A stretch of 6,854 nucleotides of DNA from the NCBI GenBank assembly GCA_937892955.1, contig CALBKH010000035.1, forward strand, positions 1-6,854. The letters run 5' to 3'. Positions 1 through 6,299 of this stretch are shown in pieces. Each line of letters opens with the position of its first letter. Position 1 is the stretch's first letter. The notes below the pieces were generated by a model, which was given only the letters and a program-made list of their open reading frames with translations, did not search any database and was not told the DNA's origin. The translations under genes and the position numbers were made by a program. Origin of the DNA: an uncultured Alphaproteobacteria bacterium. Lineage in GTDB: Bacteria > Pseudomonadota > Alphaproteobacteria > Rhizobiales > Ancalomicrobiaceae.

Positions 1-11
1 CAGGCCGCAAC

Positions 12-43
12 TCACGAAATTCGGACGAGTCCGAATTTCGTGA
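12..43. repeat. Perfect 15-bp inverted repeat (palindrome) 3' of pip
   Basis: Positions 12-26 and 29-43 are exact reverse complements separated only by GA at 27-28. The arm begins TCACGAAATT. The element sits 23 bp beyond the pip stop codon in the direction of pip transcription, so it could fold as a hairpin at the end of the pip transcript. It lacks a T-run on either side, so it is not a textbook intrinsic terminator. The near-absence of a loop also suits a protein-binding palindrome or a dispersed repeat. The repeat is seen directly; its role is inference. Confidence 0.75.
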
Positions 44-65
44 ACTCGGTATGAGACCGCCGCTC

Positions 66-1022
66 TCACGCCGGACGATGCTTGAAACGCTCCGTCGCCG
101 CGATCATCTCGTGGACGAGGCCCGGCTCGGTCACCGCATGACCGCCGTCGTCGACGATTCTCAGATCCGCCTCCGGCCACACCTTCTTGAGGTCCCAGGC
201 GTTCATCATCGGCGTGCACATGTCGTAGCGCCCGTGGACGATCACCGCCGGGATGTCGCGCAGACGGTAGGCGTTCCTCAGCAACTGGTCCTCCGGCTCG
301 AACCAGCCGGAATGGACGAAGTAGTGGCATTCGATGCGGGCGAAGGCGAGGGCGTAGTGGGCGTCGCCGAAGGCCGCGACCCGCGCCGGATCGGGCAGCA
401 GCGACAGGGTCGAGCCCTCCCACACGCTCCAGCGCTTGGCCGCCTCCAGCCGCTCGATCGGATCGTCGCCGGTCAGCCGCCGGTGATAGGCGGCGATCAG
501 GTCGCCGCGTTCGGCCTCCGGGATGAAATCGCGATAGGCGTCGAAGAGGTCGGGGAAGATCAGGCTCGCGCCCTCCTGATAGAACCACTCGAGTTCCTTG
601 CGCCTCAGCATGAAGATGCCGCGCAGCACCAGTTCGCTCACCCGCTGCGGATGGGTCTCGGCATAGGCGAGCGCCAGCGTCGAGCCCCACGAGCCGCCGT
701 AGACCTGCCAGCGCTCGATCCCGAGATGATCGCGGAGCCGCTCGATGTCGGCGACGAGGTCCCAGGTGGTGTTCTCGGCGAGTTCGGCGTGTGGCGTCGA
801 GCGGCCGCAGCCGCGCTGATCGAAGAGCACGATGCGATAGGCGTCGGGATCGTGCAGGCGCCGCATCGTCGGCGTCGCCCCGCCGCCCGGACCGCCGTGC
901 AGGCAGACGACCGGCTTGCCCTTCGGATTGCCGCACTCCTCCCAGTGGATCTCGTGCAGATCGGAGACCTTCAGACGGCCGGAACGGTGGGGTTCGATCT
1001 CGGGAAAGAGCTGATGGCGCAT
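66..1022 (-). CDS. pip: Proline iminopeptidase (prolyl aminopeptidase), alpha/beta hydrolase, peptidase family S33
   Basis: This 318-aa cytoplasmic serine peptidase releases N-terminal proline from peptides. The N-terminus has the family pattern LFPEIEPH...SGRLKVSD. The oxyanion-loop motif HGGPGGG is at residues 42-48 and DQRGCGRS at 68-75. The nucleophile elbow GGSWGS (109-114) places the catalytic serine at S111, with D267 in GRYD and H295 in GGHA completing the triad. E202 (VWEG) and E231 (RIEC) lie where the Serratia enzyme uses two glutamates to bind the substrate amino group. Length and spacing match the bacterial monomeric type. The frame stays open upstream for 117 more codons, but homology begins at this ATG, which has AGGAGG 11 nt before it, so the longer version is rejected. 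It is transcribed alone, divergent from the response-regulator gene. No defect is visible. Confidence 0.96.
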   Translation of the reverse strand: MRHQLFPEIEPHRSGRLKVSDLHEIHWEECGNPKGKPVVCLHGGPGGGATPTMRRLHDPDAYRIVLFDQRGCGRSTPHAELAENTTWDLVADIERLRDHLGIERWQVYGGSWGSTLALAYAETHPQRVSELVLRGIFMLRRKELEWFYQEGASLIFPDLFDAYRDFIPEAERGDLIAAYHRRLTGDDPIERLEAAKRWSVWEGSTLSLLPDPARVAAFGDAHYALAFARIECHYFVHSGWFEPEDQLLRNAYRLRDIPAVIVHGRYDMCTPMMNAWDLKKVWPEADLRIVDDGGHAVTEPGLVHEMIAATERFKHRPA

Positions 1023-1033
1023 GACGCGGACGG

Positions 1034-1039
1034 CCTCCT
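1034..1039 (-). promoter_or_regulatory. Ribosome-binding site of pip
   Basis: On the minus strand this reads AGGAGG, 11 nt before the ATG at 1020-1022. The spacing is slightly long but the match is perfect. It decides the pip start against the in-frame upstream extension. Confidence 0.8.
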
Positions 1040-1289
1040 GGTGGCGCGATCGAGACGAATGCTGCTCGTCCACCTCGATCGAAACGCCGATTTGTCGGCC
1101 ATCGGGCGGTGTCGCGAGCGGAAACGCGACCTTAGCGGCTGGCGCGCCGGAGAAAAGCCGTCGCTGCGCAGAGCCGCATCCCGGAACGAACACGGCGGGA
1201 ATCCGTAGATCGTGGAAGATCCTCCCGCCTCGCGGCCCGAATTCGCGTCTTCGGGCGAGATCGTTCCGATCGCCGAGCGCGTATGACCC

Positions 1290-1318
1290 TTGCGTGAAGC
1301 CTCTGGGACATCGATAAT
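1290..1318 (+). promoter_or_regulatory. Candidate sigma70-type promoter for the response regulator
   Basis: TTGCGT (1290-1295) and GATAAT (1313-1318) are separated by exactly 17 bp. The -10 box matches the TATAAT consensus at five of six positions and the -35 box keeps TTG. Transcription would start near 1325, giving a leader of about 148 nt. A tandem repeat CGACGTG-CGACGTG at 1324-1337 falls on the predicted start site and could be an operator. This is a motif match in GC-rich DNA, not a demonstrated promoter. Confidence 0.45.
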
Positions 1319-1431
1319 TCCTCCGACGTGCGACGTGTGGTCGCCCGGGGACGAGCGGGGGCGCTCGGCCCACGCTCGTTCGCCGTCGCCGAACCGAGGT
1401 CCCCGGGATCGTCTCCGGAGGAAGAGTTCGC

Positions 1432-1503
1432 GTGACGTTCGTTGCCGCGGCGACCCAGGGGGAGGACTACGGTTGGCGACCAATCCGGCATATCGGTTCG
1501 TGA
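1432..1503 (+). CDS. Possible 23-aa leader peptide overlapping the response-regulator start
   Basis: A GTG at 1432 is preceded at 9 nt by GGAGGA (1417-1422), as good a ribosome-binding site as any in the window. The frame runs 23 codons to TGA at 1501-1503, passing over the regulator's ribosome-binding site and TTG start (1473) in a different frame. If translated, ribosomes would cross and possibly modulate initiation of the regulator. The peptide (starting MTFVAAATQG) has no recognisable domain and no run of a single amino acid typical of classical attenuators. The frame and motif are seen; translation and function are speculation. Confidence 0.25.
   Translation: MTFVAAATQGEDYGWRPIRHIGS
1457..1466 (+). 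promoter_or_regulatory. Ribosome-binding site fixing a TTG start
   Basis: The sequence AGGGGGAGGA ends 6 nt before the TTG at 1473-1475. No in-frame ATG or GTG lies between this site and the conserved receiver core, apart from a GTG that would delete the first receiver beta strand. The site is therefore the main argument for the TTG start. Confidence 0.75.
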
Positions 1504-2141
1504 TCGCGGACGATCATCCGCTGTTCCGTGGAGCGCTTCGGCAGACGCTCGAAGGCATGTTCGACGGTGTGGCGATCTCGGAAGCCGGATCACTCGAAGC
1601 CGTCACCGCCATTCTCGAAGAGGGCGAGGAGGTCGACCTCGTCCTGCTCGATCTGAACATGCCGGGGGTTCGCGGCTATTCCGGCCTGATGTACCTGCGC
1701 GCCCAGTACCCGGCGGTGCCGGTGGTGGTGGTCTCGGCCAACGAGGACCCGGCCACCATCCGCCGCTGCATGGAATTCGGCGCCGCCGGTTTCGTGCCGA
1801 AGTCGCTCGGCACCGACTCGATCCGCGAGGCGCTCTCCGCGGTGATGGACGGCGAGGTGTGGACCCCGCCCGACGTCGACCTCTCCGCCGTTCCCGCCGA
1901 CGAGACGGCGAAGCTGGTGCAGCGCCTGTCGACGCTGACGCCGCAGCAGGTGCGCGTCCTGATGATGCTGTCGGAGGGCCTGCTCAACAAGCAGATCGCC
2001 TACGAGCTCGGCGTCTCCGAAGCGACGGTTAAGGCCCACGTCTCGGCGATCCTGCAGAAGCTCGGCGTCGAGAGCCGCACCCAGGCGGTCATCGCCGCCT
2101 CCAAGATCGAAGCCGGGCAGTGGCAGTCGGTCGGGGTGTGA
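1473..2141 (+). CDS. LuxR/FixJ (NarL)-type response regulator, CrbR/ErdR-like
   Basis: This 222-aa cytoplasmic DNA-binding regulator has two domains. The receiver (about 8-125) has acidic residues D13/D14, phosphoacceptor D60 in LLDLNMPG, S88 at the switch position, and K110 in FVPKS. The LuxR-type helix-turn-helix (about 153-212) has LTPQQVRVL, the turn NKQIAYELGVSEATVKAHV and the tail LQKLGVESRTQAV. Length and both cores fit the NarL/FixJ family. The HTH wording and the adjacent SLC5-type hybrid kinase point to the CrbR/ErdR group, whose known members activate acetyl-CoA synthetase genes. The assignment to this subgroup is inference. A frame opening at 1290 would add 61 low-complexity residues and is rejected in favour of TTG with its strong ribosome-binding site. 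It converges with the kinase gene across about 358 bp and is probably monocistronic, given the terminator just downstream. Confidence 0.93.
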   Translation: MATNPAYRFVIADDHPLFRGALRQTLEGMFDGVAISEAGSLEAVTAILEEGEEVDLVLLDLNMPGVRGYSGLMYLRAQYPAVPVVVVSANEDPATIRRCMEFGAAGFVPKSLGTDSIREALSAVMDGEVWTPPDVDLSAVPADETAKLVQRLSTLTPQQVRVLMMLSEGLLNKQIAYELGVSEATVKAHVSAILQKLGVESRTQAVIAASKIEAGQWQSVGV

Positions 2142-2168
2142 GGCCGCGACGATTTCGGTGAATTCGCG

Positions 2169-2196
2169 AACGGCGGGGCGAAGGCTCCGCCGTTTT
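2169..2196 (+). terminator. Intrinsic terminator of the response-regulator gene
   Basis: An 11-bp stem (2169-2179 with 2184-2194, containing one G-U pair) closes a GAAG tetraloop and is followed by TTTT (2193-2196, the first two in the stem). It begins 27 nt after the regulator stop. The T-run is short, as is usual in GC-rich genomes. On the opposite strand the hairpin is followed only by TTCGCG, so it is weaker for kinase transcripts. Confidence 0.7.
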
Positions 2197-2263
2197 CGCG
2201 TTTCGGGACCCGTGCCGATGTCGGCCGAGCGCCGAACGGATCGATTCCGCCACCGCGAACTCG

Positions 2264-2383
2264 GCCGTCATCCCCGGCGAGCGAAGCGAGGGAAGGGGAT
2301 CCATGTGCCTCTCGACGCGTCGAAAGGCGAATGGATCCCCTTCCCCTCCACCGCCTTCGGCGGCTCCGGCCGGGGATGACGGC
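2264..2383. repeat. 120-bp nested palindromic intergenic repeat (REP/MITE-like)
   Basis: Outer arms 2264-2278 and 2369-2383 are perfect 15-bp inverted repeats (GCCGTCATCCCCGGC and its complement). A second perfect 15-bp pair, 2290-2304 and 2331-2345 (GGGAAGGGGATCCAT and its complement), lies inside. The centre is the palindrome TCGACG/CGTCGA (about 2312-2323), and a small hairpin CCGCC-TTC-GGCGG sits at 2351-2363. The whole could extrude as a cruciform or fold as a branched RNA. This sequence style is familiar from dispersed intergenic repeats in Rhizobiales, where it often yields spurious reading frames. It carries no transposase. Lying between two convergent genes, it may also stop transcripts from the kinase side. 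The palindromes are seen; the repeat-family membership is recalled rather than tested. Confidence 0.8.
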
Positions 2384-2499
2384 TTCCGGTCCGATCGGAT
2401 TCGGGTCAGGCGGTCCGCAGGCGGGGGGGCACGAGGAGTCCAGGCCGGCTCGGCCGGTGCAATTCGCACACGCTCGTCGCACCCGCGCGCGCTCCTCCC
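2384..2499. other. Gene-free tail between the repeat and the kinase stop
   Basis: Only minor structure is seen: a 10-bp palindrome TCCGATCGGA (2390-2399) and a hairpin CCGGC-TCG-GCCGG (2445-2457) that would lie in the 3' end of the kinase transcript. Neither is followed by a T-run on the minus strand. No gene or clear terminator is visible here. Confidence 0.5.
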
Positions 2500-5400
2500 T
2501 CACTCCGCCGCCGCCGCCTTCGCCGCCCGCCATTGCGCCAGCACGGCCCTCAGCGCCGCCGGCTTCACCGGCTTGTTGAGCACCGAGATCGACTTCTCGC
2601 CCGCCTCCTCGCGCACGGCGGGGGTGCGGTCGGCGGTGATCAGCGCCGCCGGCAGGTCGGCGCCGAAGCGCCAGCGCAGCTGCACCACCGCGTCGATGCC
2701 GGTGCCGTCGTCGAGGTGATAGTCGACGAGCAGGATGTCGGGGCCGCGGCCGCGCTCCTTGACCAGTTCCGACAAGGCCGCCGAGGCCTCCTTCTGGTCG
2801 CGCGCCTTGACCACGTGGATGCCCCAGCCGACCAGCAGCGCCTCCATGCCGTCGAGGATCTTCTCCTCGTTGTCGAGGCACAGCGCCGTCATGCCGTCGA
2901 AGCGGGTCGACGACAGCCGCGGCGCGCCGACGTCCGGCAGCACGTTCGGCATCGCCGCCGCCGTCGGCACGTCGACGAAGAAGCGCGAGCCCTTGCCCGG
3001 CTGCGACTGGAGATCGATCGGATGGCCGAGCACCCGGCCGATGCGTTCGACGATCGACAGGCCGAGGCCGAGGCCGCGGGCGATCTTGGCGCCCTGGTCG
3101 AGCCGCTGGAACTCCTGGAAGATCACCCGCTGCTTGGCGAGCGGAATGCCGAGACCGGTATCGAGCACCTCGACCGTCAGCCGCCCGCGCCGCCGCCTCA
3201 CCCCGACCAGCACCCGCCCCTCGGGCGTGTACTTGATGGCGTTGGAGACGAGGTTCTGCACGAGACGGCGCAACAGGCGGCGGTCGGAGCGCACCCACAG
3301 GCTCGACGCCAGGACGGTGAACTCGAGCTCGCGCGCCTCGGCGATCGGGCCGAATTCGACTTTCAACTGCTTCAGGATGTCGTCGATGCGGAAGACCGAG
3401 AATTCCGGTTTGAGCGCCCCGGTGTCGAGGCGGGAGATGTCGAGCAGCGCCCCGAGGATCTCCTCGACCGCGTCGAGCGATTGGTCGATGTTGATCGCAT
3501 GGGTCTCGAGCGGCGTCTGGACGGTCTTTTCCACCAGGGATGTGGCGTAGAGCCGCGCCGCGTTGAGCGGTTGCAGGATGTCGTGGCCGGCGGCGGCGAG
3601 GAACTTGGTCTTGCCGATGTTGGCGTCGTCGGCCTCCGCCTTGGCGCGCGACAGTTCGGCGTTGAGCCGGGTCAGCTCCTCGGTGCGCTCGCGCACCCGC
3701 CGTTCCAGCGTCTCGTTGGCCCGCGCCAGCGCCTCGGCCGAGGTGACGCGTTCGGTGATGTCGGTCCAGGTGGTGACGATGCCGCCGTCCGGCATCGGCG
3801 CGGTGCGGACTTCGATCACCGCGTCGGTCGAGGCGAGCCGCTCGTGATAGGTCTCCATCCGCCGGACAAGTCGATCGATGCGGTCCTTGATGATCCGCTC
3901 CGGATTGCCGGGGCCGAATTCGCCGCGCTCGGCCCGGTCGCGGATGATCGTCTGCAACGACACGCCGACCTGGGCGAACTCCGGCGACAGGTCGAGGATC
4001 TGGCGGAACTGGCGGTTCCAGCAGATGAGCCCGAGCTCGCGGTCGAACACCGAGATGCCCTGGCCGACCTGATCGAGCGCGATCTGGAGGAGGTCGCGGT
4101 TGTACTGGATGGCGGCGGAGGCGTCGTCGAGCAGCTTCACCGCCGCCTTGGTCGACGGGTCGCGCCGTTTGACCAGCAGCGACAGGACGAGGCGTGACGA
4201 CGCCGCGCCGATCGCCGAGGCTAGCAACTGTTCGGCGAAGCGCAGCGTGTGCAGATCCGCCTGCCGGTCACCGATCATCGCCACCGAATGCGTCCGGCCA
4301 TAGTCGGCGAAGGCGCGGGTGGTGCGCTCCTCGCCGAGGTAGCGCGCGACGGTGGAGATCAGGTCGTCGACGGTGACCGCGGTGCGCCAGCGCCGGAGCG
4401 CCGGGGTCGGCGTGAAGTCCGACGGCACGAAGACGTTGGCCTGCAACCGCTCGATCGGCTCGGGCGCGCGCGTCAGCGACACCGTGACGAAGACCGCGGT
4501 GTTGACCAGCAGGCTCCAGAACACGCCGTGGGCGAGCGGATCGAAGGCGAGCGAGAACAGCGCCTGTGGCCTGAGCAGCCAGATCCCGAAGGGACCCTGC
4601 AGCAGCAGGTTCGAGGAGCCGTATCCGGCCTCGATGAAGGTCGGCATCGCCAGCGTGTAGATCCACAGCGCGAAGCCGGCGAGGAGCCCGGCGATGGCGC
4701 CGCGCGCCGTGCCGCGCCGCCAGATCAGGCCGCCGAAGAAGGCGGGTGCGAACTGGGCGATCGCCGCGAAGGCGAGGAGGCCGATCTCCGACAGCGCCGA
4801 GACGTCGGCCACCGCCCGGTGATAGGCGTAGGCGAGCAGCATGATGACGAAGATCGCCACCCGGCGCAGGGTCAGCAGCACCCGCACCATGTCGGGGCCG
4901 TCGTCTTCGAACTGCAGGCTGCGCCTGACCAGGACCGGCACCACCAACTCGTTGCAGACCATGACCGCCAGGGCGAGCGCCGCGACGATGACCATGGCGG
5001 TCGCCGCCGACAGGCCGCCGATGAAGGCGACCAGGGTCATCGCCTGCGCTCCCGCGTCGAGCGGCAGACGCAGCACGTAGGTGTCGGCGTCGATCGCGGT
5101 GCCGTAGCGCACCAGACCCGCCATGGCGATCGGCACGACGAAGAGGTTGATGGCGACGAGATAGGCCGGGAACATCCAACGCGCCGCGGTCAGCTCCGAA
5201 CTCGTGTGGTTCTCCACCACCCCGACGTGGAACATCCGCGGCAGGAGCAGGATGGCGAAGAACGACAAGAGCGACATCACGATCCAGTTGCCGCCCGACA
5301 GGCCGCGCGTGAACATGTCGACGCCGAGTGGATTGGAGGTCGCCGCGGTGTAGAGGTCGTGCGGGCCTTCGAAGAGCACGAAGAGCGCGTAGACGCCGAC

Positions 5401-6036
5401 CGCGGTGAGCGCCACCAGCTTCACCACCGATTCCGTCGCCACCGCCAGCATCAGGCCGGACTGGTGTTCGGTGGCGTCGATGTGGCGGGTGCCGAAGAGA
5501 ACGGCGAAGACCGCCATCGACAGCGCCACCGTCAGCGGCACGTCGGGATGGAACGGCGCCGGCACGCCCGGCATCAGCCCGAAATCGATGCGGGCGAGCA
5601 GCGTCTCCACCGACTGGCTGACCGCTTTCAACTGCAAGGCGATGTAGGGCACGATGCCGATGAAGGCGATGACGGTGACGACCGCCGCCAGGGTCTGGTT
5701 CTTGCCGTAGCGCGCCGCGATGAAGTCGGCGATCGAGGTGATGCGCTCCGCCTTGGCGAGCTTGACCACCCGTTTGAGGATCGGAAATCCGAGCGTGTAG
5801 AGCACGATCGGCCCGACGTAGATGGTCAGGAAGTCGAGCCCCTTGTTGGCGGCGAGGCCGACGGAGCCGAAGAACGTCCACGACGTGCAATAGACCCCGA
5901 GCGACAGCGCGTAGATCACCGGCCGGCCGGAGATCGGGGAGGAACGATTCGAGTTTCGATCACCCCAGTGGGCGATGCCGAACAGGAGACCGATGTAGAC
6001 GACGGCGACTGCGAGGACGACCCAGCCTTGGAGCAT
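2500..6036 (-). CDS. SLC5-domain hybrid sensor histidine kinase/response regulator, CrbS/MxtR-like
   Basis: This is a 1178-aa inner-membrane sensor kinase. Residues 1-520 form a sodium/solute symporter (SLC5, PutP-like) domain with about 13 hydrophobic segments, including SWTFFGSVG (52-60), the loop ITSIADFIAARYGK (99-112) and GGLSAATAMV (340-349), which aligns roughly with the PutP helix carrying sodium ligands. Residues about 555-625 resemble the STAC linker that follows such domains in CbrA-type kinases. A PAS domain spans about 645-760 and a predicted coiled coil 762-805. HisKA has AGHDILQPLN with phosphoacceptor H818. The ATPase has an N box with N928 and N932, DTGLGIP (959-965) and GLGLGLS (988-994). 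The C-terminal receiver has D1055, phosphoacceptor D1105, T1134 and K1155. All signalling residues are intact. The ATG at 6034-6036 opens directly into the first membrane segment, with GAGAAGG about 10 nt upstream. CrbS homologues with a LuxR-type partner regulate acetate assimilation; this gene's ligand is not shown by the sequence. The convergent regulator at 1473-2141 is its likely partner. Confidence 0.94.
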   Translation of the reverse strand: MLQGWVVLAVAVVYIGLLFGIAHWGDRNSNRSSPISGRPVIYALSLGVYCTSWTFFGSVGLAANKGLDFLTIYVGPIVLYTLGFPILKRVVKLAKAERITSIADFIAARYGKNQTLAAVVTVIAFIGIVPYIALQLKAVSQSVETLLARIDFGLMPGVPAPFHPDVPLTVALSMAVFAVLFGTRHIDATEHQSGLMLAVATESVVKLVALTAVGVYALFVLFEGPHDLYTAATSNPLGVDMFTRGLSGGNWIVMSLLSFFAILLLPRMFHVGVVENHTSSELTAARWMFPAYLVAINLFVVPIAMAGLVRYGTAIDADTYVLRLPLDAGAQAMTLVAFIGGLSAATAMVIVAALALAVMVCNELVVPVLVRRSLQFEDDGPDMVRVLLTLRRVAIFVIMLLAYAYHRAVADVSALSEIGLLAFAAIAQFAPAFFGGLIWRRGTARGAIAGLLAGFALWIYTLAMPTFIEAGYGSSNLLLQGPFGIWLLRPQALFSLAFDPLAHGVFWSLLVNTAVFVTVSLTRAPEPIERLQANVFVPSDFTPTPALRRWRTAVTVDDLISTVARYLGEERTTRAFADYGRTHSVAMIGDRQADLHTLRFAEQLLASAIGAASSRLVLSLLVKRRDPSTKAAVKLLDDASAAIQYNRDLLQIALDQVGQGISVFDRELGLICWNRQFRQILDLSPEFAQVGVSLQTIIRDRAERGEFGPGNPERIIKDRIDRLVRRMETYHERLASTDAVIEVRTAPMPDGGIVTTWTDITERVTSAEALARANETLERRVRERTEELTRLNAELSRAKAEADDANIGKTKFLAAAGHDILQPLNAARLYATSLVEKTVQTPLETHAINIDQSLDAVEEILGALLDISRLDTGALKPEFSVFRIDDILKQLKVEFGPIAEARELEFTVLASSLWVRSDRRLLRRLVQNLVSNAIKYTPEGRVLVGVRRRRGRLTVEVLDTGLGIPLAKQRVIFQEFQRLDQGAKIARGLGLGLSIVERIGRVLGHPIDLQSQPGKGSRFFVDVPTAAAMPNVLPDVGAPRLSSTRFDGMTALCLDNEEKILDGMEALLVGWGIHVVKARDQKEASAALSELVKERGRGPDILLVDYHLDDGTGIDAVVQLRWRFGADLPAALITADRTPAVREEAGEKSISVLNKPVKPAALRAVLAQWRAAKAAAAE

Positions 6037-6299
6037 GGTTCGGCGGCCTTCTCTTCAGGCAAACCCGTGCCGGCACGAACGAATTCCGGTCAATCGACCA
6101 CATGTGCGCGCCGCTGTCCACCGTGCCGGCGGTCGACCGTCCCCTCCGTGGTCGCCCCGCTGCTTTTCGTTGTCGAGCGCGCGACTTCGTGACAGAAATT
6201 CGGAAAATCGATCCGTTCCCAGAGATCGAAGCGATTGCGATGCGGATGGCGTGACGTCATGACGACTCTCGAGCGGGTCGGAAACGGGGGACCAGGACG
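6037..6299. promoter_or_regulatory. Divergent promoter region of the kinase gene and mscL
   Basis: These 263 bp contain the start signals of two divergent genes. A perfect 12-bp palindrome CGTGCCGGCACG lies at 6066-6077, about 30 bp before the kinase ATG. Its left half is part of a 10-bp word, CCGTGCCGGC, repeated exactly at 6065-6074 and 6121-6130. Another palindrome, TGACGTCA, is at 6252-6259, some 40 bp before mscL. A TTGACC on the minus strand (6091-6096) resembles a -35 box but has no recognisable -10 box. No promoter can be called with confidence for either gene. Confidence 0.4.

Larger units (their letters stand above)
1023..1472. promoter_or_regulatory. Divergent intergenic region between pip and the response regulator
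   Basis: This 450-bp stretch separates two divergent genes and must hold the promoters for both. All long open frames crossing it have arginine/serine-rich shadow-like translations, and I accept none as genes. Structures seen are an inverted repeat GTCGCG/CGCGAC (1111-1116/1125-1130) that would lie in the pip leader, a short hairpin GATCG/CGATC (1259-1271), a plus-strand sigma70-like promoter (1290-1318), a tandem CGACGTG repeat (1324-1337), and a GC hairpin (1352-1367). A short open frame (1432-1503) runs into the regulator gene. I could not find a convincing promoter for pip. Confidence 0.6.

Noticed and set aside
51..1208. Long plus-strand open frame opposite pip
   Set aside because: It is antisense to a clear proline iminopeptidase. 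Long stop-free antisense frames are expected in GC-rich genes, and the translation shows no domain.
1023..1373. N-terminal extension of pip by 117 codons
   Set aside because: The extension is low-information arginine-rich sequence, and a strong ribosome-binding site precedes the internal ATG where family similarity begins.
6058..6071. Sigma54-like promoter before the kinase on the minus strand (GGCACG...TTGC)
   Set aside because: The GG and GC elements are 9 bp apart instead of the required 10, so it is unlikely to function.
4249..6192. Long plus-strand open frame (647 codons) opposite the kinase, and a similar one at 2533-4197
   Set aside because: The translations are His/Arg/Asp/Gly-rich, typical of the antisense of GC-rich membrane and kinase sequence. 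They show no recognisable fold or start signal.
16..6203. Shared word GAAATTCGG at 16-24 and 6195-6203
   Set aside because: A single 9-bp match without wider similarity is not evidence of a repeat family.
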